NCBI RefSeq assembly: GCF_014841215.1
Contig: NZ_JACYTR010000008.1
Coordinates: 110,658-174,657 of the forward strand
Reading direction: 5' to 3'
DNA length: 64,000 bases
DNA from: Pseudomarimonas arenosa
GTDB lineage: Bacteria > Pseudomonadota > Gammaproteobacteria > Xanthomonadales > Xanthomonadaceae
The translations under genes were made by a program, and so were the position numbers. Of the stretch, positions 25,926 to 35,500 are shown piece by piece (the first letter of the stretch is position 1; each line of letters starts with the position of its first letter). A model generated the notes under the pieces. That model had not been told where the DNA came from, searched no databases, and was given only the letters and a program-made list of their open reading frames with translations.

Positions 25926-28900
25926 ATGTCCGATTTTCAGCCGCCGCCGTTCGCGCCGATCGCCATCATCGGCGCCAGCGCGCTGTTTCCCGGCTCCAGC
26001 GATGCCGAGGGTTTCTGGCGCGACATCCTGGCCGGGCGCGATCTGATCGGCGATGTGCCACCCAGCCACTGGTTGGTGGACGACTACTTCGACGCCGATC
26101 CCAGCGCTCCCGATAAGACCTATGCCCGTCGTGGCGCTTTCCTCGATCCGATCGACTTCGATGCCTTCGGCTTCGGCCTGCCGCCGTCAAACATTCCTGC
26201 CACGGATACTTCGCAACTGCTGGCATTGATTGTGGCGCAGGCGGTGCTGCAGGACGCCGCCGGAGATCAGTTCGAAACGATGGATCGTTCGCGCATGTCG
26301 GTCATCCTCGGCGTGACCAGTGCGCAGGAACTGCTGTTTTCCATGGTGTCGCGTCTGCAGCGTCCGGTGTGGGTCAAAGCCCTGCGCGAAACCGGTCTTC
26401 CGGAAGATGAAGTGCAGGCCGCCTGCGATCGTATCGCCGCGCAGTACGTGCCCTGGCAGGAATCGAGCTTCCCTGGGTTGCTCGGCAATGTGGTGGCTGG
26501 CCGTATCGCCAACCGGCTCAATCTCGGCGGCACCAATTGCGTTACCGATGCCGCCTGCGCATCGAGTTTCAGTGCCCTGTCGATGGCCATCAACGAGCTT
26601 CAGCTTGGTCAGAGCGACGTGGTGATCACCGGCGGTGTCGACACCTTGAACGACATCTTCATGTTCATGTGCTTCTCCAAGACGCCGGCCTTATCCGCCA
26701 GTGGCGACTGCCGCCCGTTCAGTGCGGCGGCGGACGGCACCATGCTGGGCGAAGGTCTGGGCATGCTGGCCTTGAAGCGACTCAAGGATGCCGAGCGCGA
26801 TGGCGATCGAATCTATGCAGTGATACGCGGCGTCGGCAGTTCTTCAGATGGGCGGGCAAAATCGGTCTATGCCCCGGTTTCGGCGGGCCAGGCCCAGGCT
26901 CTCTCGCGGGCCTACCAGCAAGCGGGCTATGGGCCGGAGACGGTGGAACTGATGGAAGCGCACGGCACCGGCACCAAGGCCGGCGATGTGGCCGAGTTCG
27001 ATGGACTGCGCATGGTGTTCGATCAGGCAGCGCCTGAGCGCAAGCAATGGTGCGCCCTGGGCTCGGTAAAGAGTCAGATCGGCCATACCAAGGCGGCTGC
27101 CGGCGCGGCAGGGTTGTTCAAGGCGGTGATGGCGCTGCATCACAAGGTGTTGCCGCCGAGCATCAAGATAGACGCCCCCAACCCCAAGCTGGGCCTTGAG
27201 AACAGTGCCTTCTATCTCAACACGCAGTCGCGCCCATGGATCCGTGATGCAGCGCATCCGCGACGGGCATCGGTCAGCGCCTTTGGTTTTGGTGGCTCCA
27301 ACTTTCACGTCACGGTCGAGGAGTATTGCGGTGCGGGCAAACCGGCCAAGCGCTTCGCCCCGGCCGCGCCGTTGCTGTTTGCCCTCTCTGCAGACAGCGC
27401 AAGAGACCTGTTAAAGCAATTGCGCGATCTGCGGGTCAGCCAGTTCTCAGTCTCGGTGCTGGCGCATCGATCGCTGCAGCAGTTTTCCGCCAGCGCTGAG
27501 TACCGGCTGGTCTGGTTGGCCACGGACGCGCAGCCGTTGCATGTCCGCCTTGCCGATGCGCTTGAACGCATCGAGGCGGATCCGGCCCAGAGTTGGACGC
27601 GAGCGGACGGCATGAGTTATGGCGTTGGCTCGATGGTCGGTGATCTGGCCTTCGTATTTCCCGGGCAGGGCAGTCAGTACCCCGGCATGGGGGCTGATCT
27701 GGCGATGAGGTTTCCGGCGGCACGGGCCGTGTGGGATCGGGCAGCGGCGATCGACTTCGATCCGACCTCGAAACTGCATCACCTGGTGTTTCCGCGCCCA
27801 TCCTTCACGGGCGCCGAGCGTGAGGCGGATCGCCAGCGCCTCACCGCCACCGAGTGGGCGCAGCCGGCCATTGGCGCGACCTCGCTGTCAATGTTGGCGC
27901 TGCTGCGGCAACTTGGGGTTGCGGCCGCTCACATGGCCGGGCACAGCTTTGGCGAACTGACCGCCCTGCACGCAGCCGGCGTTTATGACGAGTCGAGCTT
28001 GCTCGGCCTGGCACGCCGACGTGGCGAGCTGATGCGCGATGCCGCCGCCAAACCCGGCGCCATGCTCGCCCTTGGTCTGCCGATCGAACGAGTGCAGGCC
28101 TTGATCGAAGAAGCAGCCTCCGATCTGGTGGTGGCCAATCACAACGCTCCGCAGCAGGTGATTGTCTCTGGCAGCGTGGAGTCAATCACGGCATTCGAAG
28201 CCTTGCTGGTGCGTCAAGGGGTGGAAGGCAAGCGCTTGCCGGTAGCCAGTGCCTTTCATTCGCCCATTGTGGCCGCGGCCTGCGCGCCCTTTGCCGAGAC
28301 GCTGGCTGCGCTCGATTTTGCCAATCCCTCCTGCCCGACGTACAGCAATGTCTGTGCCGCCAGTGTTAGCGATGGCACGGCTGCGCGGCAACGCCTGGCT
28401 GAGCAGATCGCTAGCCCGGTTCGCTTCGTCGAGATGATTGAAGCGATGTATCAGGCCGGCGCACGCTGCTTTGTCGAGGTCGGGCCAAGCGCTGTGTTGA
28501 GCGGACTGATCGCCGCGATTCTTGGCGAACGCCCGCACCAGACCATCGCATTGGATCGCAAAGGCCGCGATGGCGTCGAAGCCTTCTTGCAAGGCATTGT
28601 GCGCCTGGCAGCGCTGGGCGTGCCGATGAACCTGCCTGCTCTGTTCGCCGACGAGCGCGAGCCGCAAGTCGCCGCTGCACGCAGCAAGCATGCCATTTCA
28701 ATTTCCGGCAGCAATGTCGGAAAACCCTATCCGCCATTGGATCCAACGACCTTGCCTGCCCCCAATCCCGCACGACCGACGCCCCCGCCACCGACGAACA
28801 GTCCTTCCACCGCGGAACCCACCGCGTTCAGCCACGCGGCGAACTCGGCTGTCTCAGCCCCTTCGATGCCCTCCGCCATGCCGGTCTCCGATAGCTGGAT

Positions 28901-31900
28901 TCAGGCCTTTCAGGACAGTCAGCGGCAAACGGCAGAGGCGCATGCGGCCTTCCAGCAGGCCATGTTCGACAGCCACAACGCCTACCTGCGGATGGCCGAG
29001 ACTTCACTGAATCAGCTGGGTGCGCTGTTGGGCGCGCCGGCCGTGGCAGGCGTGCAATCCATCCCGGCACCCTCGCTTTACAGCAGCGCCGCTGTGGAAG
29101 CGCAACCGATGGTTATGGGCGGGGTGAATGCATTGCCGACTCCCGCACCTGCGCCGGCTGTGCCCATCAGCGTGCCACCGGCAACCTTGACGGCGGCGGT
29201 TCTCCCACCGGTAGCTGCGCCCGCCGTGGATCTTCAAGCCTTGATGCTGTCGGTGGTGGCCGACAAGACCGGCTATCCGATCGAGATGCTTAACCTGGAG
29301 ATGGACCTGGAAGGCGATCTTGGCATTGATTCGATCAAACGGGTCGAGATTCTGTCGGCCATCGATGAGCGCGCGCCGCAGCTGCCCAAGCTTGATCGGG
29401 CACATCTGGCAGGCTTGCACACGCTGCGCGAGATTGTCGATTACCTCGGACGGCAGACGACGCAGTCGGCGACGGCCGCCGCACCGCGCAATCAGGAACT
29501 GCCCAGCGTGGATCTGGCAGACGTGATGCTGAACGTGGTGGCCGACAAGACTGGCTATCCGCTGGAGATGCTGAACCTCGATATGGATCTCGAGAGCGAT
29601 CTCGGTATCGACTCGATCAAGCGCGTCGAGATTCTTTCCGCCGTTGACGAGCGCGCGCCCAATCTGCCCAAACTGGATCGAGCTCATCTGTCGGGTCTGC
29701 ACAGTCTGCGCGAGATCGTCGACTATCTCAGCCGGCAGCTCGGGGCCAGCATGGCGCCAGCCGCTGTGGCAGTCACGCCGCAAGCGGCCAGGCCGGCTGC
29801 CAACACAGTGGAACTTGAAGCTGTCATGCTTGATGTGGTGGCCAACAAGACTGGCTATCCGCTGGAAATGCTCAGCCTCGATATGGATCTCGAAAGTGAT
29901 CTTGGCATCGACTCGATTAAACGCGTCGAGATTCTTTCCGCCGTCGATGAGCGCGCGCCCGACCTGCCGAAACTGGATCGAGGCCATCTCGCCGGCTTGC
30001 ATACCCTGCGGGAAATTGTCGATTACTTGCGCGGACGCACGGAGGCGCCTACCGCCAAGGCCGCGGCTCCCGAACCGACCGCTCAGCGCGCGCAGACAGC
30101 CGCCGCCGAACTTGGACGTTATGAGCTGCGTCTGATCGACGCGCCGCCCACCGGGCTCGCCATGCCCGGCTTGTTGGGCGGCAATCGGGTGTGGATCTGT
30201 GGCGGCGGAAGTCAGCTCGATCAGGCGCTGGCCAATGCGCTGCGCCGCCAAGGCGTGAATGCTCTGGCCAGCGATGCCCCGCCCGTATCGGCCTCGGCCT
30301 GCGTGTTCCTCGGCGGCTTGCGTGAGTTCGAGTCCGTTGATGCAGCGATCGCGGTGAATCGCGAAGCCTTTCAGCTGGCGCGACAGGTCGGTGCTGCGCA
30401 CCAGAATCTGCCGGGCCTGTTTGTGACTGTGCAGGACACCGGCGGCCGCTTTGGCCTGGGGCCGATCGATCAGCGGCGCGCATGGGCGGCCGGTCTGCCG
30501 GCCCTGGTCAAGACTGCGGCACTCGAATGGCCAAAGGCCGCCCTGAAGGCCATCGACATCGAGCGCGGCGGGCGTGAGCCCGAAGCCCTGGCCGCGGCAC
30601 TGGCGGCTGAGTTGCTGGGCGGCGGTGGAGAAATCGAGGTTGCTCTGCCGGTGGAGGGTCCGCGCCAGACCCTGCTCAGTGTGGCTGCGACGGTGCAGGG
30701 CGATGAGTATCCAATCGAGGACGGCGATGTGGTCCTGGTCTCGGGCGGTGCGCGCGGCGTCACCGCCGCCTGCATTCGACACTGGTCCGAGCGCTGCAAA
30801 GCCCGCTACGTTCTGCTTGGTCGCACTGCCTTGGTCGATGAACCCGCCTGTTGCGAAGGTGTGCTGGATGAGGCTGGCTTGAAAGCGCGACTCCTGGCCG
30901 ACGCGCAATCCCGCGCCGAGCATATCTCACCGCTGGAACTTAACCAGCGTGTTCGTGCTGTGCTGAGTGCACGCGAAGTGCGTGCCACGCTGTTGGCCAT
31001 CGAAGGGCAGGGCGCCGAAGCACGTTATGTGTCGGTCGATGTCGATGATGGTTCAGCCGTGCAGGCGATGCTGGCCGATCTGCGCGCCGACTGGGGCGCA
31101 CCCAAGGCGCTGATTCACGCCGCCGGTGTGCTGGCCGACAAGCTGATCGTCGACAAGACCGATGAGCAGTTCGATCAGGTGTTCAATACCAAGGTGGGCG
31201 GGTTGAAAGTCCTGCTTGACGCCTGCGCCGAGGATCCGCTACAGCTCTTGTGCGTGTTTTCCTCGGTCTCCGCACGTTGCGGCAATAGTGGCCAGGCGGA
31301 TTACGCCATGGCCAATGAAGTGCTGGCCAAGGTCGCCGCCGCCGAAGCGCAACGCCGCCCCGGCCTGCGGGTGAAATCGTTTGGCTGGGGGCCGTGGGAG
31401 GGCGGCATGGTGCACCCGGCGCTGAAGCTGAAGTTTGCTGAACTAGGCGTTCCGCTTCTGCCTCTAGACGTCGGTGCCAAGATGTTTGTCGACGAACTTG
31501 CCGATGGCCGGCCGCAGGCGCTGGAACTGGTGCTGGGTGGTGCGCCTCGTCCCGAGTCCTTGTTGTCCAAAGGCGCGTCTGCACGGGTTCAGTCGCTGGA
31601 ACTGAAAGTCCATCGCACATCGCACGCCTATCTTGAGGGCCACGCCGTCAAGGGCCGGCCGGTGGTGCCGGCCGTGCTGGTGGCGGAATGGCTTTCTCGC
31701 GCCGCACGCAGCTTCCGCCCCGGGCTGAGTCTGAAGGCCTTGCATGATTTCAAGGTGCTCAAGGGCATTCGCCTTGGCGGTTTTGAAGATGAGGGCGACC
31801 GCTTCATCATCGAAGCCAGTTCAGTCAACGCGCCCGGCACGCAACTGCAACTGCTGGTCAAGGATGCCTACGGCACGCCGTATTACAGTGCCCGAGCCGA

Positions 31901-32369
31901 ACTCGGCGACCCGGCAGAACAGCCCGCTGCGCCACTGCCCGAAATCGAATTGCAACCCTGGGATGGCCAGCCGCTGTATCAGGACCTGCTGTTCCACCGC
32001 GGCAAGTTCGAGCTGATTGAAACCGTGCATGGCATGTCGGATCAGGGGGGTGGGGCGACCGTACGTGGGGTTGAGCAAGCCGGGTGGGACAAGGAGGCCT
32101 GGCAACTCGACGTCGCCGCACTCGACGGTGGTTTGCAGCTGGCGGTGCTCTACGGGCAGCGCATGCTGGGCGGTCCCAATCTGCCGACCGCCATTGCAGA
32201 AGTCAGAAACTACGCCAGCGCGCCCGCCAACGGACCGATCTCCGCCACCGCCTACCGTCGGAATGTCGGCAACGCCGCCGTCACCACCGACATCGTGTTC
32301 AACGACAGCCAGGGCAGGCGATTGGTGGAACTGCTGGGTGTGCAGAATCATGCGCTGCCAAGGGTGTGA
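25926..32369 (+). CDS. pfaA: PfaA-type PUFA synthase subunit: KS-AT-ACPx3-KR-hotdog
   Basis: This 2147-residue iterative synthase has SD GAGGT 6 bases upstream. The ketosynthase (about 10-455) has active C211 (DAACASS), HGTGTK and GHTKAAAG. The acyltransferase (about 575-880) opens VFPGQGSQYPGMG and has nucleophile S674 (GHSFGE). A Pro-rich linker and a helical stretch (DSWIQAFQDSQRQTAEAH) precede three acyl carrier domains, each with LGIDSIKRVEIL; their phosphopantetheine serines are S1136, S1230 and S1330. The ketoreductase (about 1595-1830) shows VVLVSGGARGVTAA. The C-terminus (about 1890-2147) is hotdog-like (SHAYLEGHAVKGRPVVPAVLVAEWL). Marine PfaA has more ACPs, commonly five or six. It acts with the reductase and the PfaC-like protein. 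The chain product is unknown. Confidence 0.94.
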   Translation: MSDFQPPPFAPIAIIGASALFPGSSDAEGFWRDILAGRDLIGDVPPSHWLVDDYFDADPSAPDKTYARRGAFLDPIDFDAFGFGLPPSNIPATDTSQLLALIVAQAVLQDAAGDQFETMDRSRMSVILGVTSAQELLFSMVSRLQRPVWVKALRETGLPEDEVQAACDRIAAQYVPWQESSFPGLLGNVVAGRIANRLNLGGTNCVTDAACASSFSALSMAINELQLGQSDVVITGGVDTLNDIFMFMCFSKTPALSASGDCRPFSAAADGTMLGEGLGMLALKRLKDAERDGDRIYAVIRGVGSSSDGRAKSVYAPVSAGQAQALSRAYQQAGYGPETVELMEAHGTGTKAGDVAEFDGLRMVFDQAAPERKQWCALGSVKSQIGHTKAAAGAAGLFKAVMALHHKVLPPSIKIDAPNPKLGLENSAFYLNTQSRPWIRDAAHPRRASVSAFGFGGSNFHVTVEEYCGAGKPAKRFAPAAPLLFALSADSARDLLKQLRDLRVSQFSVSVLAHRSLQQFSASAEYRLVWLATDAQPLHVRLADALERIEADPAQSWTRADGMSYGVGSMVGDLAFVFPGQGSQYPGMGADLAMRFPAARAVWDRAAAIDFDPTSKLHHLVFPRPSFTGAEREADRQRLTATEWAQPAIGATSLSMLALLRQLGVAAAHMAGHSFGELTALHAAGVYDESSLLGLARRRGELMRDAAAKPGAMLALGLPIERVQALIEEAASDLVVANHNAPQQVIVSGSVESITAFEALLVRQGVEGKRLPVASAFHSPIVAAACAPFAETLAALDFANPSCPTYSNVCAASVSDGTAARQRLAEQIASPVRFVEMIEAMYQAGARCFVEVGPSAVLSGLIAAILGERPHQTIALDRKGRDGVEAFLQGIVRLAALGVPMNLPALFADEREPQVAAARSKHAISISGSNVGKPYPPLDPTTLPAPNPARPTPPPPTNSPSTAEPTAFSHAANSAVSAPSMPSAMPVSDSWIQAFQDSQRQTAEAHAAFQQAMFDSHNAYLRMAETSLNQLGALLGAPAVAGVQSIPAPSLYSSAAVEAQPMVMGGVNALPTPAPAPAVPISVPPATLTAAVLPPVAAPAVDLQALMLSVVADKTGYPIEMLNLEMDLEGDLGIDSIKRVEILSAIDERAPQLPKLDRAHLAGLHTLREIVDYLGRQTTQSATAAAPRNQELPSVDLADVMLNVVADKTGYPLEMLNLDMDLESDLGIDSIKRVEILSAVDERAPNLPKLDRAHLSGLHSLREIVDYLSRQLGASMAPAAVAVTPQAARPAANTVELEAVMLDVVANKTGYPLEMLSLDMDLESDLGIDSIKRVEILSAVDERAPDLPKLDRGHLAGLHTLREIVDYLRGRTEAPTAKAAAPEPTAQRAQTAAAELGRYELRLIDAPPTGLAMPGLLGGNRVWICGGGSQLDQALANALRRQGVNALASDAPPVSASACVFLGGLREFESVDAAIAVNREAFQLARQVGAAHQNLPGLFVTVQDTGGRFGLGPIDQRRAWAAGLPALVKTAALEWPKAALKAIDIERGGREPEALAAALAAELLGGGGEIEVALPVEGPRQTLLSVAATVQGDEYPIEDGDVVLVSGGARGVTAACIRHWSERCKARYVLLGRTALVDEPACCEGVLDEAGLKARLLADAQSRAEHISPLELNQRVRAVLSAREVRATLLAIEGQGAEARYVSVDVDDGSAVQAMLADLRADWGAPKALIHAAGVLADKLIVDKTDEQFDQVFNTKVGGLKVLLDACAEDPLQLLCVFSSVSARCGNSGQADYAMANEVLAKVAAAEAQRRPGLRVKSFGWGPWEGGMVHPALKLKFAELGVPLLPLDVGAKMFVDELADGRPQALELVLGGAPRPESLLSKGASARVQSLELKVHRTSHAYLEGHAVKGRPVVPAVLVAEWLSRAARSFRPGLSLKALHDFKVLKGIRLGGFEDEGDRFIIEASSVNAPGTQLQLLVKDAYGTPYYSARAELGDPAEQPAAPLPEIELQPWDGQPLYQDLLFHRGKFELIETVHGMSDQGGGATVRGVEQAGWDKEAWQLDVAALDGGLQLAVLYGQRMLGGPNLPTAIAEVRNYASAPANGPISATAYRRNVGNAAVTTDIVFNDSQGRRLVELLGVQNHALPRV

Positions 32370-32374
32370 ATTAG

Positions 32375-32512
32375 CCCGTCCCCCTCACCCCAACTCCTCT
32401 CCCTCCAGGAGAGAGAGCTCATGTTGCTCAAGATTCAGAGCTTGCTCCAATTGAGCCCTCTGTTAAGCCCCTTCCCCCTGGCGGGGGAAGGGGTTGGGGT
32501 GAGAGAGAGAAG
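32375..32512. repeat. GC-rich palindromic repeat between the two large synthase genes
   Basis: Two arms of the CCCTCACCCC / GGGGTGAG type and a hairpin CCCCTTCCCCC-tggc-GGGGGAAGGGG (about 32469-32493) fill the 194-base gap. The same repeat style recurs inside the next gene and around 19600-19920. There is no separate promoter or gene; co-transcription is likely. Confidence 0.75.
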
Positions 32513-32563
32513 CTTCATCCCGCACCAGAATCGCTCCAACACAGCATCAAGCCAACCGACAGA

Positions 32564-35500
32564 ATGAACTCAGCCCGCAACCACCGCTTCGCCCCCGTCG
32601 CCATCGTCGGCCGCGCCTGCGTATTGCCTGGCGCCTTGTCACCGGAGGCACTATGGCAGGCGGTGGCAGCCGGCCGCGATCTCGTCCAGTCAGTGCCAGA
32701 CCAGCGCTGGAAAGTCAGCCGCGATCAAGTCCTGTGTTCAGCCGACAGCCCGCAGCCCGACCGCTGCTGGTCCGATCGCGGTGGCTACGTACAAGGCTTT
32801 GAATCCGTCTGGAACCCAAGCGGCTTTGCCGTTCCCGCGACTGAGCTCGAGGGACTCGACACCCTGTTCCACTGGGTACTGCACTGCGCGCGTCTGGCCC
32901 TGGCCGAGGCGAAGTCAGTCGACATCACGCGCAGCGGTGCGGTGTTTGGCAACCTGGGTTTTCCCAGTGAGCAGATGGCGGCGTATGCCGAATCGGTGTG
33001 GACCGGTCGCGGCCAGATCGACCCGCGCAATCGCTTCATGGCCTCGGGCGCTGCGGACCTGCTGCAACGCGCACTGCGTCTCGGTGTCGGCAGCCACTGC
33101 CTGGACGCCGCCTGCGCCAGTTCGCTGTATGCGCTGAAGCTGGCCTGCGATCGCTTGCAGGAGGGCAGTGCCGATCTGATGTTGGCCGGTGCGGTGCAAC
33201 GGGCCGATGATCTGTTCCTGCACCAGGGTTTCGCTGCCCTCAATGCGCTGAGTCGCAGCGGCCGGTCGCGGCCGTTTCATCGCGATGCCGATGGCCTATT
33301 GCCGGCCGAAGGCGCCGCCTTCTTCGCCCTCAAGCGACTGCAGGATGCGCGCCGCGATGGCGATACGATTCATGGCGTGATTCGAGGCATCGGCCTGTCC
33401 AACGATGGACGTGGCAAGGGCTTGCTGGTGCCCGATGAGGCGGGCCAGCGCCGGGCGATCCGTAGTGCTTTTCAGGGCTCGGGCTTGATTCCTTCCGATG
33501 TCGCCATGCTCGAATGCCATGCCACCGGCACCACGGTGGGGGATGCCACCGAGCTGCGTAGCACCGCCGCCGAATATGCCGGCGTCGAGCAATTACCGAT
33601 CGGCTCGTTGAAATCCAATCTCGGGCATCTGATCACCACTGCGGGCGCCGCCGGCCTGATCAAGGTGCTGGAAGCCATGCGCGCCGGTGAGCGACCGCCA
33701 ACCTTGCATGTCGATCAGATCAATCCATCCCTTGCCAACACACCGTTTCGCTTGTTGACCAAGCGTGAAGCCTGGCCGGCCACTGCACCGCGCGTGGCCG
33801 CCGTTTCGGCGTTTGGGTTTGGTGGCAACAATGCGCATCTGCTGGTCTCCGAAGACCACCCCTCGATCGAACCGGGGGAAATGGAACGGCCTTCCGGCCG
33901 CATCGCGCTGGTGGCACTGGCCTGCCGTGCCGCCGGCTGTACCGACCGCAAGCAGTTCGCAAACGCCCTGTTCGGCAGTGAGCATCCGCGAAAAGACGAC
34001 AGCGAGGCGGCGATTGAACTCTGTGTCGATGGCTTGCGGCTGCCGCCCAAGGATCTGCAACAAACCCTGCCGCAACAGCTGGCCGTGCTGCAGCTCGCCC
34101 GAGCAGCGCTGGATGAGGCCGGAGTGACCAGCGGTACGGAAACCGCGGTGTACATTGGCATGGAGCCCGATCCCGAAGTGGCGCGCTACGGTCTGCGCTG
34201 GCGCTGCGGCGACACCCGTTCAGCACAGCGAGATGCCATCGTGCCGGCCTTGCAATCGGCGGCGGTGCTCGGCTGCATGCCGAATATCCCCGCCAACCGT
34301 CTGAACTCGCAGTTCGATCTCCTGGGGCCAGGCTTTACTGTGCAGGCCGGTCTCGACTCCGGCTTGGTCGGTCTGCAGCTTGCCCTTTCGTCACTGCGAC
34401 GCCGCGAAGTCGACGCCGCCGTAGTCGGCGCCGTCGACTTCAGCAACGAGCCGGTGCACATCGCCGCCAGTGAGGCGCTAGGCTTGCCCTTGCCGGCCGC
34501 CGATGCCGCCGTCGTCGGTGTGCTGAAGCGCTTCGAAGATGCCGAACGCGACGGCAATCGAATACTGGCGATCTTCGACCCGCCGAGTGATCCGGTCAGT
34601 CGCGAGCAGGTTCGCGATGTAGTACCCGACTTAGCACACCGCTTCGGCCACGCCTATGCTGCCCAAGGCCTGTTGAACGCAATGGCGTCGGTGCTGATGC
34701 TGCATCATCGACGGCGGGGCGATGGCAAGCCCTGGCTCCCCGAAGCCGCACGCCAAATCCAGCTTGAGCTTGGATCGAGCGCTGAGGCAATGTCAGAGTC
34801 GCGCAGCCATTACCCCGCAGCATCCCGCAACCAACAACTATTTGTCTTCGCCGCAGACGATAGGCAAGGATTGATCGACGCGCTGCGTGCAGACCGCCAC
34901 GCGCAAGAGCCCCTACCCAGGAACCTCGCTATGCGAGGCCCCTGGGCAGGCAAAGATCGGCTCCCTAACCCCACCCCGGCCCTCCCCGAACATCGGGGAG
35001 GGAGTTCCGGGGCACCCGCCGGCGCGCGAAAATCAGTGCGCATCGATCTCTCCCCTCGGGAGAGGGTTTGGGGTTCGGGTCGGGCGCAGCTACGCGAAAC
35101 GGGTGAGCAAGCCCGCCTAACCATAGTCTGCCCCCCCGATCGCTTCGACACGCTGCGCCAACAAGCCATCGAGCAACTGCAATCAGGGCAGATCACCACG
35201 CCCGGCATCTACTACCGCGAACGCCCGCTAACCGGCGGTTTGGCCTTTGCCTTCACCGGCGCCGGGGCCGCCTATCATGGCATGGGCGCCGAACTGCTGG
35301 CTCAGTTGCCGGAATTGATGGATCGACTGGCTAAGGAAAGCCCGGATCTCGCGAAAGGCCTGGACTGGGCCTATCGTGATCCAGATCAAACGCCCACTGC
35401 ATTGCAGCAACTGCAGGGCGCTTCGGCACTGAGCCAGATTCACGCCGATCTCAGCCAGAACCTGTTGCGCCTGCAAGCCGACGCCTGGCTGGGCTATTCG

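Noticed and set aside
29004..30923. 639-codon open frame on the minus strand opposite the ACP/KR region
   Set aside because: It mirrors the PfaA-like gene, whose three ACPs and motifs are unmistakable. High GC gives long antisense frames; no family match in the translation.
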